From JAJDYQ01 sp965214035 (GTDB lineage Bacteria > Pseudomonadota > Gammaproteobacteria > JAJDYQ01): 64,000 nucleotides of DNA. Where the stretch lies: the NCBI GenBank assembly GCA_965214035.1, contig OZ243932.1, forward strand, positions 1,612,001 through 1,676,000, written 5' to 3'. This document shows, piece after piece, positions 9,522 through 19,209 of this stretch. The stretch's first letter is position 1, and the number at the start of each line of letters is the position of its first letter. The position numbers and the translations under genes are program-made. The notes below the pieces were generated by a model. It was given only the letters and a program-made list of their open reading frames with translations. It was not told the DNA's origin and did not search any database.

Positions 9522-12061
9522 TGGGCAGGGTGAAACGGCGGCCACAGACTGCTGCACAAGAGACGCTAAAAACGGCTCAAAACCAACTGGCAGGCAGTCC
9601 CGCCGAATCTGACTGCTCCAGACATCTGTCGGCAGCAGGACCCGGCGCATTCACTCGCCGCGATATAATGGTCGTCCTCGGCCTCGCACTGCTCATTTTG
9701 ATCAGCTATTGGCCGGCGCTTGCTGGCGGCTTTGTCTGGGATGATGTCGCCTTTTCCAAAGAGAAGACCATCCATCAATGGTCGGGCCTGTGGAAGATCT
9801 GGTTTTCGCCGTCTGCCATCGGCAATGAGGGCCACTATTGGCCCATTACCTATACTACTTTCTGGCTCGAACACAAGCTATGGGGTCTGGAGCCATTCGG
9901 CTACCATCTGGTCAATGTATTGCTGCATGTGACCAACACCGTGCTGCTGTGGCGGCTGATGCTGCGGTTTTTGGTGCCCGGTGCCCTTGCCATCGCGGCA
10001 CTGTTCGCTGTCCACCCCCTGCATGTGGAATCAGTCGCATGGATAATCGAGCGCAAGGATCTGCTCTCCGCATTATTTTATCTGGGCGCGGTATTTATGT
10101 GGGTTCGTTTCATCGAGGCACCGCATCCGGGGCGTTACTGCGCGGCACTGGTGCTGTTTGTGGCCGGTATGCTTTCGAAATCGATCACCGTCACTCTGCC
10201 GGCCGCTCTTCTCATCTGGCACTGGTGGTCATATGGTCGCATAAGCAGATATGATGTACTTCGATTGGCACCTTTTTTTCTGGTTGGGCTTGCTGTCACG
10301 GCTGCCGATCTCATGTACTACACCTCACGCGAGTCGCTTGCGCTGGGCTATTCGTTCGTTGAGCGGATATTAATCGCGGCACGTGCATTATGGTTTTATG
10401 TGGGCAAGCTGCTATGGCCGGTCGATCTGATGGTGATTTATCCATTGTGGAAAATACAGGCCGGCAACCTGTTCGACTGGTTATATGTGGCTGCCGCTGT
10501 GGGACTGACAGCCACATTGTGGTTCCTGCGCCAATACCTGGGCCGCGGACCACTGGCCGGCGTCCTGTTCTTTGTGATCACTCTCTCACCGGTGCTGGGT
10601 TTCGTTGATTATGGCTATATGAAGTTTTCGTTTGTGGCCGATCGCTTTCAATATCTGGCCGGCATTGGCCTCATGGCGCTGCTGGTCGGCAGTGCGACTC
10701 TCGGCGCAAGCCGCCTGCCTGACAGGCTGCGGCATATAGTCACCGGCATGTTTGTGTCTGTGCTGGTCGTGCTGGCCGCTCTGAGCTGGCAGCAGTCAAA
10801 AATTTATCGTGACGAAGTGACATTTTTCAGCCATATCGCAGAACATAATCCGGCAGCCCATCATGTGTATATCAACCTCGGCAACTCGCTGTTCAGAGCA
10901 GGCCGGACCGAGGAAGCCTATGCAGCAAGCCTCGCTGCCGTGGAATATCGGCCGGGTTCGGCCAAGGCACATACCAATCTTGGTTACGCACTTCTGTCTA
11001 TGGAGCGCCTCGATAAGGCGCAGGTGCATCTGTCGCGGGCACTTGAGCTGAATCCCCGCAACATATTCGCCCGGCAGAATATGGCCCAACTGAAACGCCA
11101 ACAGGGACGCCATGAGGAAGCTGTTGAACAATTCAGCGAAATACTGGAAAAAAACCCGTCAAATGCGCGTGTCCATGCAGGTCTTGGATTGTCACTCTAC
11201 GATCTGGGGCGCCACGAAGAGGCTATCGCGTCCATGCAAAGGGCGCTTGAGCTTGAACCGCAGTCAGATAACGCTCCTGTTCTACATGCATTTATCGGTC
11301 GCGCATTACAGGCGCTTGGTCAGCTTGAGGAAGCAGAGCAACGGCTTCTGCATGCTATGCAACTGTTGCCGGACGATGCGAAATTACTGATTGATCTATC
11401 AAGTCTTCGCACCGAGCAGCAGCGCTTTGACGAAGCCGATGAGTACCTGCAGCAGGCACTCGTGATAGCACCGGCAGATACTAACGTTCTTCAGTACATG
11501 GCCGGCAGGCTCAATAATCAGGGGCAACACGAACAGGCCATTGAGTCGTATCGTGCGGTACTTGCCATTGACCCCGAATTTGCCATGGCCTATGCCGGCA
11601 TGGGCCATGCCCTGTATAAGCTGGAGCGTTACGAGGAGGCTATCGAGTCGTTTGATCGTTCGCTACAACTACACTCTCACCCTCCTACCGCGACGGCCCG
11701 CCTTATATTGATGGGCAAGGCGTCGGAAAAGCTCGGTCGGGCCGGAATGGCAGTAGAGTATTATGAACGTGCGGTTGAAATTGATCCGAAAAGTGCCGAG
11801 GCACTCGACCATCTTGCCATGACGCGCTTTACGGGGAAACGTTACGACGAGGCTCTTACCCTGTATCAGGCCATGCTTGAAGTCCGACCTGAGAGTCCTC
11901 AGATTCACTCAAATCTGGGGGCGACGCTGGTCTATCTCGACCGACCGGAGGAAGCATTGGCAAGCTTCGAGAGAGCATTGGCCCTTGACCCGGAGTTTGA
12001 AATCGCACGTAAAAGCATCAAACGGTTACGCCAGAGCCTGGAACGGAAGTCTGCCGAGTAA
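9521..12061 (+). CDS. TMTC-like integral membrane GT-C protein with long C-terminal TPR array
   Basis: An 846-residue paralogue of the gene at 3669. Residues 50-440 hold about ten transmembrane segments; the first periplasmic loop has FVWDDVAFSKE, followed by GHYWPITYTTFWLEHKLWG and FAVHPLHVESVAWIIERKDL. From residue about 450 to 835 there are roughly ten or eleven TPR units (AHTNLGYALLSMERLDKAQV, VHAGLGLSLYDLGRHEEAIA, IHSNLGATLVYLDRPEEALA). Architecture matches TMTC proteins, in which the GT-C part uses a lipid-phosphate sugar and the TPRs bind protein acceptors. The one-base overlap with the upstream GT2-GtrA gene indicates a dedicated donor-transferase pair. Protein O-mannosylation is inference; the acceptor is unknown, though secreted proteins such as the neighbouring autotransporter are candidates. 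Confidence 0.88.
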   Translation: MGRVKRRPQTAAQETLKTAQNQLAGSPAESDCSRHLSAAGPGAFTRRDIMVVLGLALLILISYWPALAGGFVWDDVAFSKEKTIHQWSGLWKIWFSPSAIGNEGHYWPITYTTFWLEHKLWGLEPFGYHLVNVLLHVTNTVLLWRLMLRFLVPGALAIAALFAVHPLHVESVAWIIERKDLLSALFYLGAVFMWVRFIEAPHPGRYCAALVLFVAGMLSKSITVTLPAALLIWHWWSYGRISRYDVLRLAPFFLVGLAVTAADLMYYTSRESLALGYSFVERILIAARALWFYVGKLLWPVDLMVIYPLWKIQAGNLFDWLYVAAAVGLTATLWFLRQYLGRGPLAGVLFFVITLSPVLGFVDYGYMKFSFVADRFQYLAGIGLMALLVGSATLGASRLPDRLRHIVTGMFVSVLVVLAALSWQQSKIYRDEVTFFSHIAEHNPAAHHVYINLGNSLFRAGRTEEAYAASLAAVEYRPGSAKAHTNLGYALLSMERLDKAQVHLSRALELNPRNIFARQNMAQLKRQQGRHEEAVEQFSEILEKNPSNARVHAGLGLSLYDLGRHEEAIASMQRALELEPQSDNAPVLHAFIGRALQALGQLEEAEQRLLHAMQLLPDDAKLLIDLSSLRTEQQRFDEADEYLQQALVIAPADTNVLQYMAGRLNNQGQHEQAIESYRAVLAIDPEFAMAYAGMGHALYKLERYEEAIESFDRSLQLHSHPPTATARLILMGKASEKLGRAGMAVEYYERAVEIDPKSAEALDHLAMTRFTGKRYDEALTLYQAMLEVRPESPQIHSNLGATLVYLDRPEEALASFERALALDPEFEIARKSIKRLRQSLERKSAE

Positions 12062-12210
12062 CCGTGCGCATCACCCTGATGGCTTGTACAGAATAGCGCA
12101 CCGCTGTAAAAAATGGTAAAACGATAAAGAGTGAATATTTATTTTATTGTAATTGCAGAAAATCAGTTCACAATAGTCAGGTCAATCGCAACAGCAGATT
12201 CAGGTACCGA

Positions 12211-15066
12211 GTGGATACTCTCTCTCATTATAAGCAGTTTTCCGGCAATACTCCCTTGTATGGTGCCAATGGTGAATACATTGAGGCACTTTATGAGGAT
12301 TATCTTCGTAATCCCGATTCCGTGCCCGATATCTGGCACGAGTATTTTTCCGGATTACCTCGCAGCCACGATGCCGAAGTGCCGCATTCCCCAATACGCG
12401 AAAACTTCAGGGGTCTTTCTTCAATGGTCAGGCCGCGTGGGCTGGCCGACAGCTATTGCTCCTTTCAAGCGGAGAAGCAGGCTTCGGTATTGCGCTATAT
12501 CAATGCGCATCGAGTCAGGGGGCATCAACATGCCAATATTGATCCGTTAAGACTGCGTGACCGGGAAGATGTCCCCGACCTGGACCCTGCTTTCCATGGA
12601 TTAACTCCGGCGGATTATTCACAGAAGTTTAATACCGGTTCACTGGTCGCCCCCAGTGAGCTGACGTTAAACGAAATACACAGCATTGTGCGCAAGGCTT
12701 ATACGGACACCATCGGGTCCGAATATATGCACATCACCAGTACGAATGAGAAAAGATGGATACAACAACGGCTTGAAGGAGGCATGGCGACGCTGGATGC
12801 CAGCAACGAGGATAAATACTGGTTACTGCGCATGCTGACCGCGGCTGAGGGTATTGAGCAGTACCTGCATCGTAAATACGTAGGGCAGAAAAGATTTTCC
12901 CTTGAAGGCGGAGAGGGCCTTATCCCGTTGCTGGATGATCTGATTCAGAAGAGCGGCCAGTATGGCGTTAAAGAGGTTGTTATCGGTATGGCACATCGTG
13001 GCCGCCTGAATGTGCTGATTAATATCCTGGGCAAGAATCCGGGCCGGCTGTTTTCGGAGTTTGAGGGTAAGCATGTCAATCAGCGTACCGGTTCCGGTGA
13101 CGTTAAATATCATCAGGGATTTTCGTCAGATATTGATACGCCGGGCGGTGCTCTCCATCTGTCACTGGGTTTTAATCCCTCGCATCTGGAGATTGTTAAT
13201 CCCGTCATTGAAGGTTCTGTACGAGCCCGGCAAGTGCGCCGGCATGATACCGAAGGCAATCAGGTGTTACCGGTATTAATACATGGCGATTCGGCATTTT
13301 CCGGGCAGGGCGTTATCATGGAGACATTGAATATGTCACAGGCGCGCGGCTACCATACCGGGGGTACAGTGCATATTGTCATTAATAATCAGATAGGCTT
13401 TACCACCAGCAATCCACTGGATACACGCTCCACGCTGTATTGTACCGATGTCGCCAAAATGATTCAGGCACCCATTTTTCATGTCAATGGCGATGACCCT
13501 GAAGCCATTATATTTGTTACCCGTCTGGCACTGGATTTCCGCATGGCCTTTAATAAAGATGTGGTCATTGATATGGTCTGCTACCGGCGTCATGGACATA
13601 ATGAGGCAGATGAACCGGCGGTGACCCAACCCATGATGTATAGAAATATCCGCAATCATCCCACAACGCGCAAAATTTACGCTGATCAGCTGATTGCAGA
13701 AGGTGTCCTGGCCGAAGATGAGCCGCAAAAGATGGTTGATCTTTATCGGCAGGAACTAGAGGATGGTAACATCGTGTCCCGGCCGATTATCGATGGCCTG
13801 ACTAATCAGCATGCTGCTAACTGGCAGCGTTATTTCGGCAATAACTGGGATGTGCCCTATGATCCGTCATTGACGCTCAATAAACTCAAGCAACTGCAAT
13901 CCGCATTGCTGAGCTTCCCTGATGACCTGCAACTGCATCCAAGGGTCAAGCGCATCATGGATGACCGCCGTAAAATGGTGGATGGTGAGCTGCCGGTTGA
14001 TTGGGGGTGCGCAGAGAATCTGGCTTATGCGTCCCTGCTTGATGACGGTTTTCTGGTCAGATTGTCCGGCCAGGACTGTGGTCGAGGTACGTTTTTTCAT
14101 CGTCATGCAGTCATCCATAATCAGGCTGATCATTCAAGTTGGGTTCCATTACAGCATATACATGAACACAGCGGACAGGAGCAGGGACAGTTCATTACTA
14201 TTGACTCACTGCTGTCGGAAGAAGCCGTACTGGGATTCGAATACGGTTACGCAGCCACAGAACCGCAGGGTTTGACTGTCTGGGAAGCCCAGTTTGGTGA
14301 CTTCGCCAATGGTGCCCAAGTAGTCATTGATCAGTTTATCAGTGCGGCAGAAGTGAAGTGGAACTTATTGTGCGGCCTGGTTTTGTTGCTGCCCCATGGC
14401 TATGAAGGACAGGGACCTGAGCATTCATCAGCACGGTTGGAGCGGTATCTGCATCTTTGCGCCGAGCATAATATGCAGGTCTGCATGCCTACCACCCCGG
14501 CACAGATTTATCATTTGTTGCGGCGCCAGATATTGCGGGATTACCGTAAACCACTGATTGTGATGACACCAAAGTCCCTGCTGAGGCATAAAAGTGCCGT
14601 CTCGACACTTGCAGAGTTGGGTGCTGGCAAATTTCAAAATGTCATCGACGATAATGATGTGCAGAATGCTGACAAGATAACGCGCCTGATTCTGTGCGCG
14701 GGAAAAATCTACTATGATGTGCTGGACGCAAGGAAAGAAGATAAAATGGAGCATGTCGCTATTGTGCGTCTGGAGCAGTTATATCCGTTTCCCCATGCTG
14801 ACTTTATCCGTATGTTCGACCGCTACAAGAACGTTACCGAGGTAGTCTGGTGCCAGGAAGAGCCACAGAATCAGGGTGCCTGGTATCAGGTACAACATCG
14901 ATTCAGAAAATATCTGGGCGATAATCAGCGACTACATTATGTCGGCAGGGAAGCATCCGCCTCGCCGGCAGTTGGCTATTATTCACTGCATGTTGAACAA
15001 CAACAGACCGTTGTTCGTCAGGCATTGCATGGTAATCCTGTAAAACACACAAGGAAAAGCATATGA
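12211..15066 (+). CDS. sucA: 2-oxoglutarate dehydrogenase E1 component
   Basis: SucA decarboxylates 2-oxoglutarate using thiamine diphosphate and passes the succinyl group to the lipoyl domain of SucB. The 951-residue product (E. coli about 933) starts at GTG 12211. The N-terminal segment reads NTPLYGANGEYIEALYEDY and DIWHEYFSGL. Catalytic signatures include GMAHRGRLNVLINILGKNP, SLGFNPSHLEIVNPV, LIHGDSAFSGQGVIMETLN (diphosphate/Mg site), GHNEADEPAVTQPMMY, and LLLPHGYEGQGPEHSSARLE near the C-terminus. The stop overlaps the sucB ATG by four bases (ATGA), typical of coupled translation. sdh and sucCD are not in the window. Confidence 0.98.
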   Translation: MDTLSHYKQFSGNTPLYGANGEYIEALYEDYLRNPDSVPDIWHEYFSGLPRSHDAEVPHSPIRENFRGLSSMVRPRGLADSYCSFQAEKQASVLRYINAHRVRGHQHANIDPLRLRDREDVPDLDPAFHGLTPADYSQKFNTGSLVAPSELTLNEIHSIVRKAYTDTIGSEYMHITSTNEKRWIQQRLEGGMATLDASNEDKYWLLRMLTAAEGIEQYLHRKYVGQKRFSLEGGEGLIPLLDDLIQKSGQYGVKEVVIGMAHRGRLNVLINILGKNPGRLFSEFEGKHVNQRTGSGDVKYHQGFSSDIDTPGGALHLSLGFNPSHLEIVNPVIEGSVRARQVRRHDTEGNQVLPVLIHGDSAFSGQGVIMETLNMSQARGYHTGGTVHIVINNQIGFTTSNPLDTRSTLYCTDVAKMIQAPIFHVNGDDPEAIIFVTRLALDFRMAFNKDVVIDMVCYRRHGHNEADEPAVTQPMMYRNIRNHPTTRKIYADQLIAEGVLAEDEPQKMVDLYRQELEDGNIVSRPIIDGLTNQHAANWQRYFGNNWDVPYDPSLTLNKLKQLQSALLSFPDDLQLHPRVKRIMDDRRKMVDGELPVDWGCAENLAYASLLDDGFLVRLSGQDCGRGTFFHRHAVIHNQADHSSWVPLQHIHEHSGQEQGQFITIDSLLSEEAVLGFEYGYAATEPQGLTVWEAQFGDFANGAQVVIDQFISAAEVKWNLLCGLVLLLPHGYEGQGPEHSSARLERYLHLCAEHNMQVCMPTTPAQIYHLLRRQILRDYRKPLIVMTPKSLLRHKSAVSTLAELGAGKFQNVIDDNDVQNADKITRLILCAGKIYYDVLDARKEDKMEHVAIVRLEQLYPFPHADFIRMFDRYKNVTEVVWCQEEPQNQGAWYQVQHRFRKYLGDNQRLHYVGREASASPAVGYYSLHVEQQQTVVRQALHGNPVKHTRKSI

Positions 15067-16259
15067 CTATTGAAGTAAAAACCCCCGAATTACCAGAGTC
15101 GGTTGCGGATGGCGTTCTGATTGAATGGCGTGTTTCCGTCGGACAGAGTGTTCAACGCGACGATAATCTTGTTGAGCTTGAGACTGACAAGGTCGTGCTG
15201 GAAATTCCCGCACCGGATAGCGGTACAGTTAAGGAAATACTAAAACCAAATGGTGAAGTTGTGACCAGCGGCGATGTACTGGCCATACTGGAGCAGGGTG
15301 AAGTCATTGCTCCCGCCACCGAATTGCAAACAGCGCAGCAACCCGATATGACTAAAGCCACCGATGTGCCCATGAGCCCGGCAGTGAAAAAATTGATCGC
15401 TGATAATAAGCTGGAACCATCCCGAATCCACGGTTCCGGAAAATCAGGAAGAATTAACAAACAGGATGTGTTGGAATACCTTGATAATGTATCTAAACCA
15501 GAAAATAATCCTGCACCCCCACAGGCTCGAACCATGACCGAAGAAGATATTATCAATGACCGTATGGAAGAGCGCGTTCCCATGACACGTTTGCGGGCGC
15601 GGGTTGCCGAGAGGCTTGTACAGTCTCAGCAAACGACTGCCACATTGACAACATTTAACGAGGTCAATATGGAACCGATCATTTCGCTGAGGTCAAAGTA
15701 TCAGGATCAGTTTACCGATAAGCATGATGTTAAACTGGGATTTATGTCCTTTTTTGTAAAGGCATGTACAGAGGCATTAAAGCACTATCCGGTAGTTAAC
15801 GCCTCGGTTGATGGTAGCGATATTATCTATCATGGTTTCTATGATATCGGCATTGCGGTCGGTTCGCCCCGTGGACTGGTGGTACCCATTCTTCGCAATA
15901 CTGATGTGCTGTCTTTTGGTGACATAGAAAAGGCCATAAGGGATTTCGGGGTGCGCGCCCAGGATGGGAAGCTGGGACTGGATGAGCTCAGCGGTGGCAC
16001 TTTCAGTATAACGAATGGAGGCATATATGGTTCCATGTTATCAACCCCGGTTATCAATCCGCCGCAAAGCGCCATTCTCGGAATGCACAACATTCAACAA
16101 CGCGCCGTGGTAGAAAATGGTGAGATCGTCGTCAGGCCGATGATGTATCTCGCTCTCTCATATGACCATCGGATTATTGATGGTCGCGAAGCAGTGCAGT
16201 TTCTTGTCAAGGTGAAGCAGTCTCTGGAAAATCCGGCAATTATGCTGCTGGCCTTGTAA
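15063..16259 (+). CDS. sucB: Dihydrolipoyllysine succinyltransferase (E2 of 2-oxoglutarate dehydrogenase)
   Basis: SucB forms the core of the complex and transfers succinyl from its lipoyl arm to CoA. Domain order in 398 residues: one lipoyl domain (residues 2-80, lipoylated Lys in ELETDKVVLEIPA), an E1/E3 peripheral-subunit binding domain (about 105-145, SPAVKKLIADNKLEPSRIHG), and the catalytic acetyltransferase-type domain (165-398) ending in SYDHRIIDGREAV, the HXXXDG active site. LGFMSFFVKACTEALKHYP and GSPRGLVVPILRN are typical of the succinyl-specific enzyme. It overlaps sucA by four bases and is followed 88 bases later by lpd. Confidence 0.98.
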   Translation: MTIEVKTPELPESVADGVLIEWRVSVGQSVQRDDNLVELETDKVVLEIPAPDSGTVKEILKPNGEVVTSGDVLAILEQGEVIAPATELQTAQQPDMTKATDVPMSPAVKKLIADNKLEPSRIHGSGKSGRINKQDVLEYLDNVSKPENNPAPPQARTMTEEDIINDRMEERVPMTRLRARVAERLVQSQQTTATLTTFNEVNMEPIISLRSKYQDQFTDKHDVKLGFMSFFVKACTEALKHYPVVNASVDGSDIIYHGFYDIGIAVGSPRGLVVPILRNTDVLSFGDIEKAIRDFGVRAQDGKLGLDELSGGTFSITNGGIYGSMLSTPVINPPQSAILGMHNIQQRAVVENGEIVVRPMMYLALSYDHRIIDGREAVQFLVKVKQSLENPAIMLLAL

Positions 16260-16347
16260 CAACTGCTGCAGGTATCGATTGATGATGCCGAAAATTCAGC
16301 CACCCCGGAATCATTGAAATTTACATTTTTATTATTGGATTAAATCA

Positions 16348-17793
16348 ATGTCATCTGACAGCGAACAATACGATGTGCTTGTCATCGGCGCCGGCCCTGC
16401 CGGTTACGTAGCAGCCATACGATGTGCCCAGCTTGGGTTGTCGGTTGCCGTTGTCGAAAAATGGATCGGCCGGCAAGGTAATCCTGTGCTTGGCGGGACA
16501 TGCCTTAATGTCGGATGTATTCCATCCAAGGCATTACTGGATTCTTCTGAACGCTACCATGAAATCAATCATGCGGTGTCAGCACATGGCATCAAGACAG
16601 GCAGGGTTTCCATGGATGTGCCGGCAATGCTGGCCAGGAAAGACAAAATTGTCCAACAGCTTACCGGCGGCATAGAAGGCCTGTTCAAAGCAAATGGCAT
16701 CCAATGGATCCAGGGCTATGGCAGACTGCTGGCCAATAAAAAAATAGCCGTAGTTAATCATGCCGGCGAAAGAACCGAATACCATGGGCACTCAATTATC
16801 CTCGCAAGCGGTTCTGTTCCCGTTGATATACCCGTGGTTCCAATTGATGGTCAACGAATTGTTGACTCATCGGGGGCGCTGGAATTTGAAGATGTTCCCA
16901 AACGACTTGCTGTTATCGGCGCAGGTGTTATCGGTCTTGAGTTGGGTAGTGTATGGAATCGTCTGGGTTCCGAGGTTATTATTCTTGAGGCGCTGGACAG
17001 CTTTTTACCGACGACTGACCAGCAGGTTAGTCGCGAAGCCATGAAACAATTCAAGTCTCAGGGGCTGGATATTCGACTGTCAGCCAAAGTAACAAGCAGC
17101 AAGGCAACCCAAAAAGAGATAACGCTGACTTATGAAAGTGCCCAAGGAAAACAGAAGCTGCCGGTTGATCGTGTGCTTGTAGCAGTCGGGCGCCGCCCGA
17201 ATACTCATGATCTGATCGATGAGTCTATTGAGCTAAAGCGGGATGAAAGGGGGTTTATTGATATTGACTGTAACCTTATGACCTCTGTCACAGATGTCTA
17301 TGCCATTGGTGATTGTGTGCAGGGGCCCATGCTGGCACACAAAGGTTCGGAAGAAGGTATTGCTGTTGCCGAAGTGATTGCCGGGCAAAGTGCCTCGATT
17401 GACCACAATCTAATACCATGGGTGATATATACAGAACCTGAGATTGCCTGGGTTGGAATGTCCGAGCAACAGGCGAAAAAGTCCGGTGTTAATTATAAAA
17501 AGGGAATGTTTCCCTATGCAGCAACGGGACGCGCTCTGGCGGTCAATGCTCCGGCAGGATTTGTTAAAGTTATCGCCGAGGCCGATACAGACCGTGTTAT
17601 CGGCGCTCATATTATCGGTCGCAGTGCTTCCGAGCTAATTGCAGAGGCCGTCACTGTAATGGCATTTGCAGGCAGTGCTGAGGACATCGCCAGAACCGTA
17701 CATGCACATCCGACACTTTCTGAGGCACTGCATGAAGCCGCACTGGATGCAGATAATCTGGCAATCCACAAAGCAGCTCCGAAAAAGCGCTAA
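16348..17793 (+). CDS. lpd: Dihydrolipoyl dehydrogenase (E3)
   Basis: The FAD- and NAD-dependent enzyme reoxidises the dihydrolipoyl group of SucB (and usually of other 2-oxoacid dehydrogenases). In 481 residues: FAD-binding VIGAGPAGYVAAIRCAQLG, the redox-active disulfide GGTCLNVGCIPSKALL, the NAD-binding AVIGAGVIGLELGSVWNRLG, the second FAD motif VYAIGDCVQGPMLAHKGSEE, and the C-terminal catalytic His-Glu pair in HAHPTLSEALHEAAL. It follows sucB in the same direction after 88 bases, completing the sucA-sucB-lpd set, so the cell appears to keep an E3 dedicated to this complex. Confidence 0.98.
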   Translation: MSSDSEQYDVLVIGAGPAGYVAAIRCAQLGLSVAVVEKWIGRQGNPVLGGTCLNVGCIPSKALLDSSERYHEINHAVSAHGIKTGRVSMDVPAMLARKDKIVQQLTGGIEGLFKANGIQWIQGYGRLLANKKIAVVNHAGERTEYHGHSIILASGSVPVDIPVVPIDGQRIVDSSGALEFEDVPKRLAVIGAGVIGLELGSVWNRLGSEVIILEALDSFLPTTDQQVSREAMKQFKSQGLDIRLSAKVTSSKATQKEITLTYESAQGKQKLPVDRVLVAVGRRPNTHDLIDESIELKRDERGFIDIDCNLMTSVTDVYAIGDCVQGPMLAHKGSEEGIAVAEVIAGQSASIDHNLIPWVIYTEPEIAWVGMSEQQAKKSGVNYKKGMFPYAATGRALAVNAPAGFVKVIAEADTDRVIGAHIIGRSASELIAEAVTVMAFAGSAEDIARTVHAHPTLSEALHEAALDADNLAIHKAAPKKR

Positions 17794-17876
17794 CCACTGA
17801 TAATTGATGTGTCCGATTAGCTCTCTGAACCAGGGTATGCTAACCTTCGGCCGATACATATAAGATAGATGCCATT

Positions 17877-18605
17877 GTGAAATTACAATATTTTTCAGAC
17901 ATTCACCTTGAGTTCGGCAATCTGCCTCTGGCTCCAACAGATGCTGATGTCATCGTTGCGGCGGGAGATATCGGCGTAGGGCTTGATGGTATCCGCTGGC
18001 TGACCGGCTTTAACAGGCCGGTGATTTATGTACTGGGAAACCATGAGTACTGGGGGCAGGACTATGCTGCCTTTATTGATCAGGTCTGCCAGGAGAGCAG
18101 CGGCACCAATGTTTATTTTCTGGAAAACGAAAGTGTCACTATCGACGGTGTAAGATTCCTTGGTTGCAGCTTATGGACAGATTATGGTCGCGAGAATGCG
18201 CACATTATGAATGCCGCACGGAAAAGCATGAATGATTTTCGTTACATATTGGATAATGGTCAGCCTCTTGAACCGCCCCGATTGCTGGAAGCACACAAAC
18301 AGTCGGTAAGCTGGCTGACCCAATCATTAAAACAGCCGTTCACAGGCCAAAGTGTCGTGGTTACCCATCATGCGCCATCAATGAGAAGCTGGCATCGAGA
18401 TGCTGCCGATAACTACCGTTTTTGTTATTGTTCAAACTTGGAAAATCTGTTGCGAGATACCCAGCCCGATCTTTGGATACATGGCCATACTCATCATGCG
18501 CAGGACTATACAGTCAATGGTGTACGTATTTTATGTAACCCGCGGGGTTACTTTAATCATGAAGAAGTCGATGGCTTTGTTCCGGCAAAGTCTATCGAGA
18601 TTTAG
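17877..18605 (+). CDS. Calcineurin-like metallophosphoesterase
   Basis: A 242-residue cytoplasmic protein starting at GTG 17877. It has all metallophosphoesterase blocks: FSDIHLE (DXH), VAAGDIGVG (GDXXX), LGNHEYWG (GNHE), VVTHHAPS (H) and WIHGHTHHAQDY (GHXH). Two metal ions and phosphoester hydrolysis are therefore well supported. The family contains nucleotidases, nucleases and phosphodiesterases, and I cannot tell which this is. It lies 83 bases after lpd and converges with the Smr gene 31 bases downstream. Confidence 0.88.
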   Translation: MKLQYFSDIHLEFGNLPLAPTDADVIVAAGDIGVGLDGIRWLTGFNRPVIYVLGNHEYWGQDYAAFIDQVCQESSGTNVYFLENESVTIDGVRFLGCSLWTDYGRENAHIMNAARKSMNDFRYILDNGQPLEPPRLLEAHKQSVSWLTQSLKQPFTGQSVVVTHHAPSMRSWHRDAADNYRFCYCSNLENLLRDTQPDLWIHGHTHHAQDYTVNGVRILCNPRGYFNHEEVDGFVPAKSIEI

Positions 18606-18636
18606 GACATCCCCGCCTTAACCGGTGTTTCCCAGA

Positions 18637-19146
18637 CTAACGATAAGGGCGCCTGAACAGCACATAAAGCGCACCATTTCCACCATGCTTCGGTAATGCC
18701 GGGCAGTAGGCCAGAACTTCCGGCATTTCCTTCAGCCAGACCGGCACGCTATACCTCAGTACCGCCTGACCTCCAGACTGCAATCCTTTCCCATGAATAA
18801 TCAAGGCACACCGGATGCCCTGACACTGTGCAGAATCAATGAATCGCTCCAGCCTGTCAAGGGCAACCTCCCTGTTCATGCTATGCAGGTCAAGGGTTTC
18901 CTGGGTCGGTATCCGACCACGCCTTAACTCTCGAAAACGTTTATCCTGCAGGCCACCTCTCCGCCATTCGTTTTCGGCACATGGCGATGGATATGAAGAA
19001 ACCGGTGCTTTTATATCCCGTCTTTCCAACGGCTTGGGGACAGGGGGCGGCCTAGGCGCAAGATGCCCAACGCGGTCATTATGGATGGGCTTAATATCAC
19101 TCACATACTTCCTGAACAATGTGTTATCGTCATTTGTGTCACTCAT
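18637..19146 (-). CDS. Smr-domain protein
   Basis: A 169-residue protein, counted from the ATG at 19146 (an in-frame codon 24 bases upstream is less likely). The N-terminal 85 residues are proline- and arginine-rich and probably disordered. Residues 85-165 are an Smr domain: TLDLHSMNREVALDRLERFI (LDLHG-like motif), CALIIHGKGLQSGG (the HGKG/TGKG loop), and a C-terminal AYCPALPKHGGNGALYVLFR. Stand-alone Smr proteins of gammaproteobacteria (YdaL/SmrA, SmrB types) are nucleases acting on DNA or on mRNA at collided ribosomes. Which activity applies here is not determinable. It is transcribed divergently from surE. Confidence 0.88.
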   Translation of the reverse strand: MSDTNDDNTLFRKYVSDIKPIHNDRVGHLAPRPPPVPKPLERRDIKAPVSSYPSPCAENEWRRGGLQDKRFRELRRGRIPTQETLDLHSMNREVALDRLERFIDSAQCQGIRCALIIHGKGLQSGGQAVLRYSVPVWLKEMPEVLAYCPALPKHGGNGALYVLFRRPYR

Positions 19147-19209
19147 TGGGTTATCGCCAGTTCCGCACACATGCGGTATAGTATCATGCTTTTCCAGAAC
19201 GGTAAAAAA

